DNA of 64,000 bases, taken from the NCBI RefSeq assembly GCF_964355755.1, contig NC_092672.1, positions 18,098,501 through 18,162,500 on the forward strand, in the 5' to 3' direction. Made by a program: the position numbers and the translations under genes. This document shows positions 22,794-34,900 of the stretch, piece by piece. The notes under the pieces are model-generated. The model ran no database searches and had not been told where the DNA came from. It saw only the letters and a program-made list of their open reading frames with translations. The DNA is from Antedon mediterranea (lineage: Eukaryota; Echinodermata; Crinoidea; Comatulida; Antedonidae). The number at the start of each line of letters is the position of its first letter. The stretch's first letter is position 1.

Positions 22794-22865
22794 GCCCCAG
22801 TGGTCTAATGGTTAGGGCAACTGCATATCAAGCAGACGGTCCGAGTTCGAGTCTCGGTTGGGGCG
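22794..22865 (+). tRNA. tRNA-like gene, copy 1 of a tandem cassette
   Basis: Seventy-two bases fold as a cloverleaf: acceptor GCCCCAG/TTGGGGC, T arm CCGAG-TTCGAGT-CTCGG fully paired, A box TGGTCTAATGG, B box AGTTCGAGTCT. The anticodon arm ACTGC-ATATCAA-GCAGA has one A-A mismatch; the loop gives anticodon ATC (would read Asp GAU), a call I do not trust. A Pol III terminator TTTTT follows within 3 bases. Confidence 0.7.
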
Positions 22866-22958
22866 ACTTTTTCTCATTCTCACAGATTTCCTCATCTTTA
22901 TCGTTTCAAACTATATATATATATATATATCCAATCGAGTTTGAAAAATACCATGAAA

Positions 22959-23030
22959 GCCCCAGTGGTCTAATGGTTAGGACATCTGCATATCAAGCAG
23001 GCGGTCCGAGTTCGAGTCTCAGTTGGGGCG
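22959..23030 (+). tRNA. tRNA-like gene, copy 2
   Basis: Same 165-bp cassette as copy 1. The anticodon stem TCTGC/GCAGG is fully paired with one U-G, but the T stem now has one mismatch (CTCAG in place of CTCGG). Same ATATCAA loop. TTTTT terminator follows. Confidence 0.65.
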
Positions 23031-23123
23031 ACTTTTTCTCATTCTCACAGATTTCCTCATCTTTATCGTTTCAAACTATATATATATATATATATCCAAT
23101 CGAGTTTGAAAAATACCATGAAA

Positions 23124-23195
23124 GCCCCAGTGGTCTAATGGTTAGGACATCTGCATATCAAGCAGGCGGTCCGAGTTCGAGTCTCAGTTGGGGCG
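23124..23195 (+). tRNA. tRNA-like gene, copy 3
   Basis: Identical in the tRNA part to copy 2, exactly 165 bases downstream, with the same TATATA-rich upstream spacer and TTTTT terminator. The two may be a very recent duplication or gene-converted. Confidence 0.65.
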
Positions 23196-23429
23196 ACTTT
23201 TTCTCATTCTCACAGATTTCCTCATCTTTATCGTTTCAAATTAATTAATTAAATTTCAGTATATCACCGGGCGGTTTAGAATTAATGTTCTTTGCCTGTT
23301 GTGTTTATATATATATATATATATATATTATACTATATACAGTCCAGCATAGATAAAATTACGAGACCCATCTTTCAATCCAATTTTTAACATGATAATG
23401 TCATCAAAATGAAACACATAGATAGCAAT

Positions 23430-24320
23430 TTCGGAAGGGACTTTTTTTAGCAACAACATAATAATGTGTTGAAGACATTTGAATACGTAGAATATGGATG
23501 CGCGCTCTTTTAAATGTCATGAACTTTGACGCAAAATATGAAAAAAACGACTTTTACAATTCAACTGGCCATATGACGTCACAACATCCAATGTGCAAAA
23601 TGTTTACATTAATTCGTATCTAAAATTCAACAGCTTCCAGAAAAGGTTTTAATCATGAGTATCGCTTTTTATTCTGAGGAGCTATAACATATTTAAAATT
23701 AATGGAATGTTGAAAATAAGTGACCCAAGTTCACAATTTTAAAAATGGTAAATCATGCGAAAGATAAAAATGGTGGGGGCGGGGGAATGGAATAGGGATA
23801 AGTGGAGATGCGCTGTATTAAATGGGATGAGCTATGACGAAAGAGACAAAAATCCTTTATTTTATATTCGAGTGGCCATACGATGATGTCACAATGTCTG
23901 GTTAGCCATATTGATTCATGATCCGATATCTGCAACTCATCAATTTCCAGAATATGTAATTTTAAAAAGTTCACCACGTAGTTTAGAATCTATGACTGTT
24001 TAAAAAAAGGCATAATTTTGACGAATTTTTGAACTTTTTAATCAAAAACGCGCGCAAATTGTCCAATTAGACGTGCTCGTATGACATTTTAAGTCGAAAT
24101 ATGTTTTTAATGCTACATGCGCGTGCGTGGGACTTTTTGACATGCTCAAAATGAATTGAAACGTGTAGAAAGTATATTAGAAATTTATTTAAAATTTTTA
24201 CAAAATTTGCCTTTTTTTTCACAGAAAGTTAGCGCATGACATAAATTACACCTTTGCTAAGTTTCAATTTAGTTCTTGTCATGAAACACCAGCATCATGT
24301 GGTAGGGATGACTTAAACTA
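23430..24320. repeat. Dispersed unclassified repeat family A, copy 2
   Basis: Long diverged match to 18750-19640 in the same orientation, including CAACAGCTTCCAGAAAAGG and the AGGAGCTATAACATATT block. Non-coding. Confidence 0.6.
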
Positions 24321-24462
24321 ACCAAATCCTCAGATACTATACAGAGCTATTATATAGTTAGCGGTCCAGACATTAATGATAACTTTGAAAACGACAGAGC
24401 AGACTAAATCCAGAATGAAGTGACTTGTGATTACAGGTTTCCAATCATCCGTTGTAGCTATA

Positions 24463-24600
24463 TATTCATTTCAAACATAGGAGGTTCAGAGTTCGACTTT
24501 TTCTTATTCTCACAGATTTCCTCATTACATGTTTATTGTTTCAAATTAATTAATCAACATTCACTGGGTGGTTTAGAACTTCTTCTAATGCCTGTAAATG
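24463..24600 (+). pseudogene. Eroded copy of the tRNA cassette 3' part
   Basis: AGTTCGACTTTTTCTTATTC, CACAGATTTCCTCAT, TTGTTTCAAATTAATTAAT and GGTGGTTTAGAA follow the same order as the 3' flank of tRNA copy 3 (23175-23290). The tRNA body is mostly deleted. Confidence 0.55.
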
Positions 24601-25560
24601 TTTATTTACAACATAGTTATGGTCTTTAATGGTTGCAAGGTTATTAAAGAACCATTACATGACATTTATTAGAAATACAGTTATTGTAGACATTTAGAGA
24701 ATAACAATGAAATGAACATTTCTTGTTTCCAATCCTTTTGTTGCCAAATAAAATCACTGGATCATGTGATTTATAAATAAGCAAATTCCACCACTTACGA
24801 ATGTTTTAATTAAACACTTTAAATTGAAATGGCAACAATACCTATAGTCTGAAATTTTTTTTTTTCAAACGCCAACGGACTGTAAGTTTAAATACCATAG
24901 GCCTTAAAAGTAGGATATTATATAATAATATAATACGAAGTTACCATTTTTTCAGGCAACTAATGGAACATACAGTTACTAAGAGATGCAAGAATCATTT
25001 ACTTAGCTCAAGTGTCATCGATTTGTTGGATCCACTGATACTTTCCTCCTTAGTGGACTAAAAGTATCATGTAAAATGTTTGGCATTACTTCCGATATTA
25101 TAGGCTCCTACACAAATTGCGTCACAACATTTTTCAATCCAATCCCCAATTATATTGGCTGCAAACATTGCTCTATCCAGAAATGTTTCCAAATGCAACA
25201 AATAATGAATACTGTAACTATATGTTCAATCTTTTGTATTTTATTTGCCATGAGGCATGATGGCAGTGTCCCCTATGCATACACAATCCTAAGCTGGACT
25301 CAATGTTCCCGGATATCGCAGCAATCAAAGTCAAATTTGGAACATTAAATTAAATTGTTTATGTAAAGAGATATTGCAGAATTCATGAAAATGACCTGTC
25401 TCTTGTCAGCCGCACCTTCAAATTGCAGGAATGGGAGATGTTCTATCACTGATCAATCAACGTTATGTTTACGCCAACATTTTTTCTTTATCCGTTTTCC
25501 CCCATCTAAAAATAAAAGTGTTTCGGATGTGACATCACAATGACATCCAAAATAAGTACA
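24601..25560. other. Intergenic, no recognised gene
   Basis: Moderate GC from 24950 on suggests old coding or transposon sequence, but no frame is convincing on either strand. Confidence 0.25.
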
Positions 25561-25565
25561 CGCTA

Positions 25566-26035
25566 TCAAGCTAATCATACTGCTGTACGACAAGATGGAA
25601 TGTTAAAATCTATCAAGCTAATCTTACTGCTGTATGACAAGATGGAATGTTAAAATCTATCAAGCTAATCATACTGCTGTACGACAAGATGGAATGTTAA
25701 AATCTATCAAGCTAATCTTACTGCTGTATGACAAGATGGAATGTTAAAATCTATCAAGCTAATCTTACTGCTGTATGACAAGATGGAATGTTAAAATCTA
25801 TCAAGCTAATCTTACTGCTGTATGACAAGATGGAATGTTAAAATCTATCAAGCTAATCTTACTGCTGTATGACAAGATGGAATGTTAAAATCTATCAAGC
25901 TAATCTTACTGCTGTATGACAAGATGGAATGTTAAAATCTATCAAGCTAATATTACTGCTGTATGACAAGATGGAATGTTAAAATCTATCAAGCTAATCT
26001 TACTGCTGTATGACAAGATGGAATGTTAAAATCTA
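25566..26035. repeat. 47-bp minisatellite, 10 copies
   Basis: TCAAGCTAATCTTACTGCTG starts every 47 bases from 25566 to 25989. Early units carry CATACT and TACGACAA variants, later ones CTTACT and TATGACAA. Intergenic. Confidence 0.97.
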
Positions 26036-27149
26036 TATTATATATACAATTTACTGCAGACTATTGCACCATCCCAAGTTTTTCGGAACTAAAGATAGAT
26101 GCCATGTGTTGCATCTGACCAGATGAAAGGGGCTACCTGTACATTGTACATTGTATTGTGGCGCAAAATAATTAAAAGACGAAGGTGTTTAATAGCAAAA
26201 TGAACAGGTACAATTACTTTGATGTTGGAAATGAATGTTGGGATAGTGTCTGTACTCACATTGGTCATGTATGTGGCATCGTTGTTTAGCCTAATAGTAC
26301 ATCTATCTGTCTGACGGCTTAGTTTTATCAACTATGAACTTGTCTTGATGAAAAACAATTTGAAATCCACAGGTGTCCGAATCATGGCATTGTCCTAACC
26401 TTGGGTCATTGAGGTACATGAACATTGACAATGTCACAAGTTTCGAAACACATTCCTTTTCACTAAATAATCTTTCACATGGTCAAGTCTACGATTTCTA
26501 AATTTACAATTTTGCGTAGCGGATAATGATTCGATTTTGTAAAATCTAAAAGTTACTCCAAATCGGGCAAATTTGAAGAGAAAATACTGAAAACATTTTC
26601 ACTTACCTATTCATCATCTTCATGATCATCTTGAACTTTTAACTTTGTTAGGGTGACATTTTGTTTACTCTGAGTAGAGATTAAAAACTGAAATATACTG
26701 TTTTAGGCTTTCTAGTATTTTAAGATTTATTGATAATCTCACTACTTTAATTTAAGACTTAAATTTACAATCAACTTCATAAATATAATATTTATATTAT
26801 ATAATTTTCCAGAATGCAACGTAATACAATTACAATCAAAGTGCTCTATGCAATGGTAATGATTACATCAACATTATAGTGTCGTCTTTCATAAACAAAT
26901 TTCAAATTCCATTCTACTACGTGAGAGGTACAATCGTGCAGTATTTACAACTGTCACAGATACTCACCAATGTTGGATATAAAATATTTGATATGACAAT
27001 TTTAACTGTTTTGATGAATCACAAAAACAATGATAAAAAAATTTACTATGGATATCACAAAAGTAATCAATAAATACATTTCTATATAAATTAAATATAA
27101 ATTAAGTGCCCAATAAATAAACTTACTGTACTATGTTATTTTTTTATGT
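26036..27149. other. Intergenic, no recognised gene
   Basis: An 80-codon open frame on the minus strand (26089-26331) has no recognisable motif. The rest is AT-rich. Confidence 0.25.
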
Positions 27150-27150
27150 A

Positions 27151-27242
27151 AGGGGAAAATGGCAAAATCAGCAATGTGGTCACATTATACGAGTTTTCAA
27201 AAAAATATATATATAGTAGGAGGCCTTTGTCATTTTCCCCCT
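27151..27242. mobile_element. Small MITE
   Basis: AGGGGAAAATGGCAAA at the left and TTTGTCATTTTCCCCCT at the right are inverted. GTA flanks both ends (27148-27150, 27243-27245). About 92 bp, non-coding. Confidence 0.55.
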
Positions 27243-27709
27243 GTATATTGTAATTATAAATGAAACTACATAAATCACGTAATAATTTGAGCAATTAACT
27301 TATAGACACTGGAAGGCAAAGCAATGATTGGTCAACACATTTGTCCAGTACTAACAATTACAACAATAAACATAAAAACAAAACTACATATCAAAAATAT
27401 TAAAGGAAGACTTAACTTTTAAGTAAGTAACCAGTGTACAATAATGTGTTAGTTTGAAGATAACATTAATAAATGAGTAGTGAAATCTACCACCATACTT
27501 ATTTCAAACATCAATTCTCATCACCAATTAAAATGTCATTAAACTATATTTTGAATGTTAATCATAACATCCTGTTGTCACCATTATTTGAAGAAATATT
27601 TAACTAATGTAGCACCCTTTAGTTGTTAAAACTGTTAAAATATCAAATAAATGTTTTCTATAAATTAATTTTGTTAATTTTGAGTGAAATAGTGAATAGC
27701 ACTTTGTCT

Positions 27710-28361
27710 AACAAGTACACTAGATTAATTAAAAGCAATCATTGAAAGTGAATTTGTAAATCATGTAGATGCAGAATACCTGTCACATAATTCCTAATGG
27801 TGCTGCTATATTTATTTTGGAAGTATTATATGACTTAAAGATATGTCCTGAAAAATAATTTTAAAAATTGCCATTTTAATGTCGCATCAAAAATTTAGAT
27901 CGAAAAAGTGAAAACATTAATAAAATCTAGCTTTATTTATTTTTAAGGTTGTGTGTTGGAAGTTGGACTACTGATCGATGGTTCGATTTCAACTCTCGCC
28001 GCATTGCTTGTATCCTTAGGTAAGATACTTTACTTAACAAGTACACTAGATTAATTAAAAGCAATCATTGAAAGTGAATTTGTAAATCATGTAGATGCAG
28101 AATACCTGTCACATAATTCCTAATGGTGCTGCTATATTTATTTTGGAAGTATTATATGACTTAAAGATATGTCCTGAAAAATAATTTTAAAAATTGCCAT
28201 TTTAATGTCGCATCAAAAATTTAGATCGAAAAAGTGAAAACATTAATAAAATCTAGCTTTATTTATTTTTAAGGTTGTGTGTTGGAAGTTGGACTACTGA
28301 TCGATGGTTCGATTTCAACTCTCGCCGCATTGCTTGTATCCTTAGGTAAGATACTTTACTT
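27710..28361. repeat. Perfect 326-bp tandem duplication
   Basis: 27710-28035 and 28036-28361 read identically. The unit runs from AACAAGTACACTAGATTAAT into the SINE head and stops at AGATACTTTACTT. Confidence 0.93.
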
Positions 28362-28557
28362 ACTTTTTCCTCTATCCACCCAGGTGTATAAATGGGTACC
28401 CAGTTAGATCAAGACAAACATTTGCACTGATTACTAGCTACATTATGGGAGTATGTTTCCAGACATGTTTGGTGCAAAAAACATGACTGGGGTAATAATG
28501 TGAAGCGCTTAAAAGCATTGTGCAATAAGAACTATATAAAAAACGAATATTATTATT
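27955..28557 (+). mobile_element. tRNA-derived SINE, head duplicated
   Basis: B-box-like GATGGTTCGATTTCAAC, then TCCTTAGGTAAGATACTTTA, CCACCCAGGTGTATAAATGG, GTGAAGCGCTTAAAAGC and an ATATTATTATT tail. This is the common architecture of invertebrate tRNA SINEs. The head occurs twice because of the 326-bp duplication. Confidence 0.7.
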
Positions 28558-28571
28558 TTATTGACTTTATT
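28557..28571 (-). promoter_or_regulatory. Probable RABEP1 poly(A) signals
   Basis: Two AATAAA hexamers on the minus strand (complement of 28557-28562 and 28566-28571), about 235 bases after the stop. The 3' UTR would overlap the tail of a SINE. Confidence 0.4.
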
Positions 28572-28802
28572 AAAACTGCAATATAGCCTTTAATCTTTAA
28601 TTGTGAGGCATTGTCAATTTACCACAAAAAAATGTTGAATATACCAATGCATACTTTTTAAAGGATTGTAATTGTTAGTGCATCTGCCATTGATTTTGTG
28701 TAACTTAGATTACCATTTTTTTAAATATATTCTGTTAACAGTATGCACGCTAGCTTACTGAACTAGTGATATTAGCTGAATTGCTTTTAGTTGTTACAAA
28801 TG

Positions 28803-28967
28803 TTAAGTTGTATCGGGAGCTTCCTTGCTGAAGTAAGGGGCAGACTCGTTGACAAGTAGTGTGTGGCATATGTTACAGACAGGCATCTTACGTCGTCGTG
28901 GTCCGCTTTCAACCATCTTTGTGAGACAGTCACTGCAGAATACCTTACAACAGTGCATACAGTGATG
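28803..28967 (-). CDS. RABEP1: RABEP1 exon 21 (rest of FYVE finger, stop)
   Basis: Acceptor ATTGTAG. Encodes HHCMHCCKVFCSDCLTKM, then MPVCNICHTLLVNESAPYFS and PDTT, TAA at 28803-28805. Cysteines 943, 946, 951, 954, 971 and 974 complete a C-x2-C-x12-C-x2-C-x4-C-x2-C-x16-C-x2-C finger, the FYVE spacing. Confidence 0.93.
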   Translation of the reverse strand, partial: HHCMHCCKVFCSDCLTKMVESGPRRRKMPVCNICHTLLVNESAPYFSKEAPDTT

Positions 28968-31900
28968 CTACAATAAAAAAATATAAATAAATAAGCTATA
29001 ATCTTGAGTTTGACAAAATATTCTTGTTTGGAAATTATTTTCTCTTTCTCACTGAATGCTGATGATGTTTTATGATGCATTTATTAATTGTGTTTTCAGA
29101 TAAATATGACCATAATCTATGTATAATATATATAAAAGAGTTAAAATATTTATTAAATTGAAAATATAAACATTTGTGACCATGTTGAGAATAACATTGA
29201 CTGGTAAATCCGGTAAATAAGCCTAAAAGAGTGCAGTGGTGCTACAGTACATTTTAGTAGTGTTAAGATATAGGAAATTAATTAAAACCGACTTTAATTT
29301 ATGCAAATTTCAACCATTTTCATACAGAAAACTATATAAACAAAAACAACAATAACAAAATCTTGGAAAAATACTAATTTATAAAAAAAAATCAGCATTC
29401 CTAACACTATGAATCTTGTAGCATCACTTTTTGAAAAACAAATGATTATTTAATGATGCTCATTCTGCTTCCCCAACGTTGAAAACTAATGAGGATGCAG
29501 CTTCTGTAATAAAACACTAGCAGTAACCCTTTTCTGCCTTATACTTTGCATGTATAATAAAAGCGCACTCTAATAAAAGTAATTTGACAAAAAAAAAATG
29601 TTATGGCCATGGATTTTGTTATACACTATAAACTTTAAAATGTTATACACTTTAAAATATCTGTAAGTTAAAATTTTTTTTACTTGGGAGATTTGCTACT
29701 TTTGTAATTAAAGTGTGGTCTAGCAATAACATGTCTAACACGGTCTTGTCTGCCTTAAAAATAATTCACATGGGATGATTAGTATTATAAAAGCCCAATA
29801 CTGGATATTGAACTTTGTGCTGTGTGAATATTAATCTAGGGTGCGCATCAGAAAGTGACGTCTGTTAATATATCAGGGGTTAGATTAAAACTTTTTAATG
29901 ATAAAATATAAATATGAATTAAGTTATAGAATTAAGATGCGAGTATTGGAATAATAAAACAGACTTTAAAATATACACAAAGAGTGCACTCACTACTTGA
30001 AATTAGATGATGCGCTCGGACACAAACTTTTATATCTAATATTTTGTGGAAACACGACTTTGGAATCATTTTATTTGTGTGTGGGGGTGTGTGTGTGGTT
30101 TTTTTTTCCGTTTTTTTTTCATTTACATTTTGTTATTTTAATGGTTTTTATATTTTGCAAATTTTTTGCGTGAGGTTTGGTATCTTTTCTGTACTTTTGT
30201 AATTACATTGTGGTTAAGATGTTTTGCTTTAAGCAGAGATACTTATTATTTACACTATCGCAGATTTGAACTCGAACCTACTAAGCATTAATTTCAATGG
30301 CCACAGCGTTTTACAAAATACATTCTGTCCATAGGATAGGTGTAATTAATTAAAATTTCATTGCGGTACACAACGGAGAAGGTTGTGTAGTTTATACGTG
30401 ACGTAACAACTTGCAAAACATGGTCAAATTACTGCTATTTTTTGCCTTTTTTTAGTGTTTATCCTTAAAATTTAGGAAAGTGACATAGCCATTGTGTGCG
30501 GCCCAATAAACATCAGTGTGCCAAATGTGAGAACGTATCGTTTAGTGATTTTGGAGATACGTAAAATACGCGAAAAATGTAGTAGCATTAATATATAGAT
30601 ATCACTTTTAATCACAGTGGCACCCTTTTAATAAAAGTTAATAGATTAATATTTACATTAAAAAATATTGTAAATGGGTTAAAATATAATCTTACCTTTT
30701 TTCGTTTATCTTTTAAATGTTGTTTGCACCCATTACAACTATCTACATCATCTTCATGCTGCCAGCGCACTTCATTATCTGTTTGACGAACATTTTCTAA
30801 TTGCACCTTTTAACAAAAAACAATAAGATATGTTGTTTTTGTTGGTGTATAAAACAGTACCTTTCGTTTGAATTTGTTATTTATTTATACTGGGTAGGCT
30901 CTTCAGTCAAAGAATGGTCTCCCAGAGAGTCGAGTTATGATCAGTGGCTGGGGAAATCTCCTACTCGTCTCGAAAGATGTACTAGGTTCTTTAAAGTGCA
31001 CATGAGCTAGATGTGTAGACTGGACCTACAGATAGTCCTTACCCAAGAAGACTTGTTCTACTACCAGAACCATGGAGCGAGTGAGCCTCGAACCCTTTAC
31101 TTGCTGATGTTATAGCTACATAATTACGGTTCTAGTGTCTTAACCACTCGGCCACTCACTCGCTCGTTTCGTCAACTACATTCAAACATTAATTAATAAA
31201 CAATTTTTAACAATCCATAAATCACACCAACCAAATGAATGAGAATCCAGTATATAAAAGCATTTCAAAGTTTGCTGTATGTGTAGACACCATCAATGCA
31301 CACTCACTCACACTCACACAAGATTACTCAATGCACACTCACTCACTCACACAAGATTACTCAATGCACACTCACTCACTCACACAAGATTACTCAATGC
31401 ACACTCACTCACTCACACAAGATTACTCAATGCACACTCACTCACTCACACAAGATTACTCAATGCACACTCACTCACACTCACACAAGATTACTCAATG
31501 CACACTCACTCACACTCACACAAGATTACTCAATGCACACTCACTCACTCACACAAGATTACTCAATGCACACTCACTCACTCACACAAGATTACTCAAT
31601 GCACACTCACTCACTCACACAAGATTACTCAATGCACACTCACTCACTCACTCACACAAGATTACTCAATGCACACTCACTCACTCACACAAGATTACTC
31701 AATGCACACTCACTCACTCACACAAGATTACTCAATGCACACTCACTCACTCACACAAGATTACTCAATGCACACTCACTCACTCACACAAGATTACTCA
31801 ATGCACACTCACTCACACTCACACAAGATTACTCAATGCACACTCACTCACACTCACAAAAGATTACTCAATGCACACTCACTCACACTCACACAAGATT

Positions 31901-34900
31901 ACTCAATGCACACTCACTCACTCACACAAGATTACTCAATGCACACTCACTCACTCACACAAGATTACTCAATGCACACTCACTCACTCACACAAGATTA
32001 CTCAATGCACACTCACTCACTCACACAAGATTACTCAATGCACACTCACTCACACTCACACAAGATTACTCAATGCACACTCACTCACTCACACAAGATT
32101 ACTCAATGCACACTCACTCACACTCACACAAGATTACTCAATGCACACTCACTCACTCACACACACAAGATTACTCAATGCACACTCACTCACTCACACA
32201 AGATTACTCAATGCACACTCACTCACTCACACAAGATTACTCAATGCACACTCACTCACACTCACACAAGATTACTCAATGCACACTCACTCACACTCAC
32301 ACAAGATTACTCAATGCACACTCACTCACTCACACAAGATTACTCAATGCACACTCACTCACTCACACAAGATTACTCAATGCACACTCACTCACTCACA
32401 CAAGATTACTCAATGCACACTCACTCACACTCACACAAGATTACTCAATGCACACTCACTCACTCACACACACAAGATTACTCAATGCACACTCACTCAC
32501 TCACACAAGATTACTCAATGCACACTCACTCACTCACACAAGATTACTCAATGCACACTCACTCACTCACACAAGATTACTCAATGCACACTCACTCACT
32601 CACACAAGATTACTCAATGCACACTCACTCACTCACACAAGATTACTCAATGCACACTCACTCACACTCACACAAGATTACTCAATGCACACTCACTCAC
32701 TCACACAAGATTACTCAATGCACACTCACTCACACTCACACAAGATTACTCAATGCACACTCACTCACTCACACAAGATTACTCAATGCACACTCACTCA
32801 CTCACACAAGATTACTCAATGCACACTCACTCACTCACACAAGATTACTCAATGCACACTCACTCACACTCACACAAGATTACTCAATGCACACTCACTC
32901 ACTCACACACACAAGATTACTCAATGCACACTCACTCACACTCACACAAGATTACTTGCACAGAAAAGAATGAGGGAACACAAATTGAGTTCAAATCAAA
33001 CATACCTGTAAAGTTTGTGATAATTTAACAAGATCATGTTGAACTGTTTCACTATTTTCAAGACCCTGCTGTAACCCCTGTACTTTACGCTTACATTCAT
33101 GTAAATTATTCTCAAGGGTTTCCTGGAAATTACATAAAATAACATTACTATAAACATTAGCTACAGATTGAGCAATTTGGTGATGACATTTGGTGATGAC
33201 ATTTGGTGATGACATTTGGTGATGACATTTGGTGATGACATTTGTAATTACAATATAAATGTGATATGACAATGTTTGCAAGGACAATAATGCTATTTGT
33301 GATTACGATAATAATACTTGATTATGATAATAATGAGGTTTGTGGTAAAAATGACAATGTTTGTGATAATGATGAAAATAATGAGGTTTGTGATAGCAAT
33401 GACAATATTGATGTAATACTATATGTTATAATATAATTTCCAAAAATGGCAATTTATTACTACTACTTGAAACATTATTAACCATTTGATGTACCTTTGT
33501 TTCTTGAAGTTCTTGGTTCTGTTGTTTTAATGAGTCCAAGACCGTTCTCATTTCTTCATCTTTACTAAATAAATCTGTGTGCTCCTTTTCAAGTTCTTGT
33601 AAATTTCTGGTAGTTCTATTTAATTCATCTTCAATACTACGTAATTTTACTGCAAAAAAGTGTGCAATACCTAAATGAATTTAGACAATATACAAACTAA
33701 CAATGTACAAATATTTTAGAGTTAAAGCAACATATTTTATAACTCAAAACCTCTTTATTTTTATTTTAAATAGACTTTTTGTGCCCAATATATTGTCAGG
33801 GTTGACATGCATGGCAACATTTTTAGAGCAACAACCAATCAGAAAGCAGACAATTTTGTCAAAATACATGTTTTAGGAGCTACATACAATGTTTTGAGTG
33901 ATATACACCAGGTTTTGAATTAGCAAGAATTTCACTAAAAATGATTATGGTTATTGAAAATAGGTTTTTATAAATAATTTTTATTTCAACTAAATTTTTA
34001 ATAGATTTTTTGTGAAATTTGTGCTCCCAAAAATATTTAAATGCACTTCAGAGATCTTTTTTTTTTAATTCTACCATATCGAATACAAAGAAAAGACAAA
34101 TGAAATATAAAAGGCAAGGAAATGTGAAACAGGTGCAAAACACCTATGTTGGTTGCAGGTCAACCCAGAACACAGCACAGAACAAAATAATTACATTCTA
34201 CAATTTAAGCAAGAAAGCGACCAACTAGAAACATATTTCAAAATTATTTAAAAAATAAGTATTTAGATAATTTAAAAATTTGGCCCTTTTAAAAGAACTA
34301 ACAGATATATCTAAGTTACGAATTTCACCGGGTAAGTTATTCAAAATTCTGGTAACACGTTGGTATGTATGATTGAAAGAAGATTCTGTTCTGCAGTGAC
34401 GAATATCAAAACGAGTACCAACAGAAGAAGAGCTACGAGTAACATGTTGTGGATTAGGAATATTAAATAAATTGTCAGTAATAATTATATTAGAATTGAA
34501 TAACTTAAAATAATAATTCAACATGTATTAGTTTCTATCAATGGTAAAGCAATACAATGAAAAGAGTGGTAATTTATAATGAGACAATACAAAATATACC
34601 ATTAATAGAGGATCTTGCAAGAAGAGATTTCTTGTCACGCAAGACCCATAAACAAAAAGAAAAAAATACATTTGTATATAATTATTAATTATATATATGA
34701 AATAAAAAAGTCATTACACGGAACATTTTGAAGGTCTAGTTTGAGTACAATGATAATAAATGATTTTTTTACGAAAAGTTGGGAGAGAGGAAGAGTTAAC
34801 AATAATAGTTTCTAATTGATTCCAAATTAAGGGCCAAAAACAAAATTAAAGTGGGAAAACTATCTTACAAAAGGAATAGTTAACTGAAACTTACGAACCG

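Noticed and set aside
22721-23248. 175-codon open frame with repeated HESPSGLMVR
   Set aside because: It is the translation of the tRNA cassettes and their spacers.
26089-26331. 80-codon minus-strand frame between the genes
   Set aside because: No recognisable motif and no splice or promoter context; length is expected by chance in a window this size.
31235-33028. Three overlapping open frames of 560-600 codons rich in THSH, KITQCTL and RLLNAHS
   Set aside because: All three frames stay open only because the repeat unit contains no stop in any frame; the array is intronic and there is no non-repeat coding sequence.
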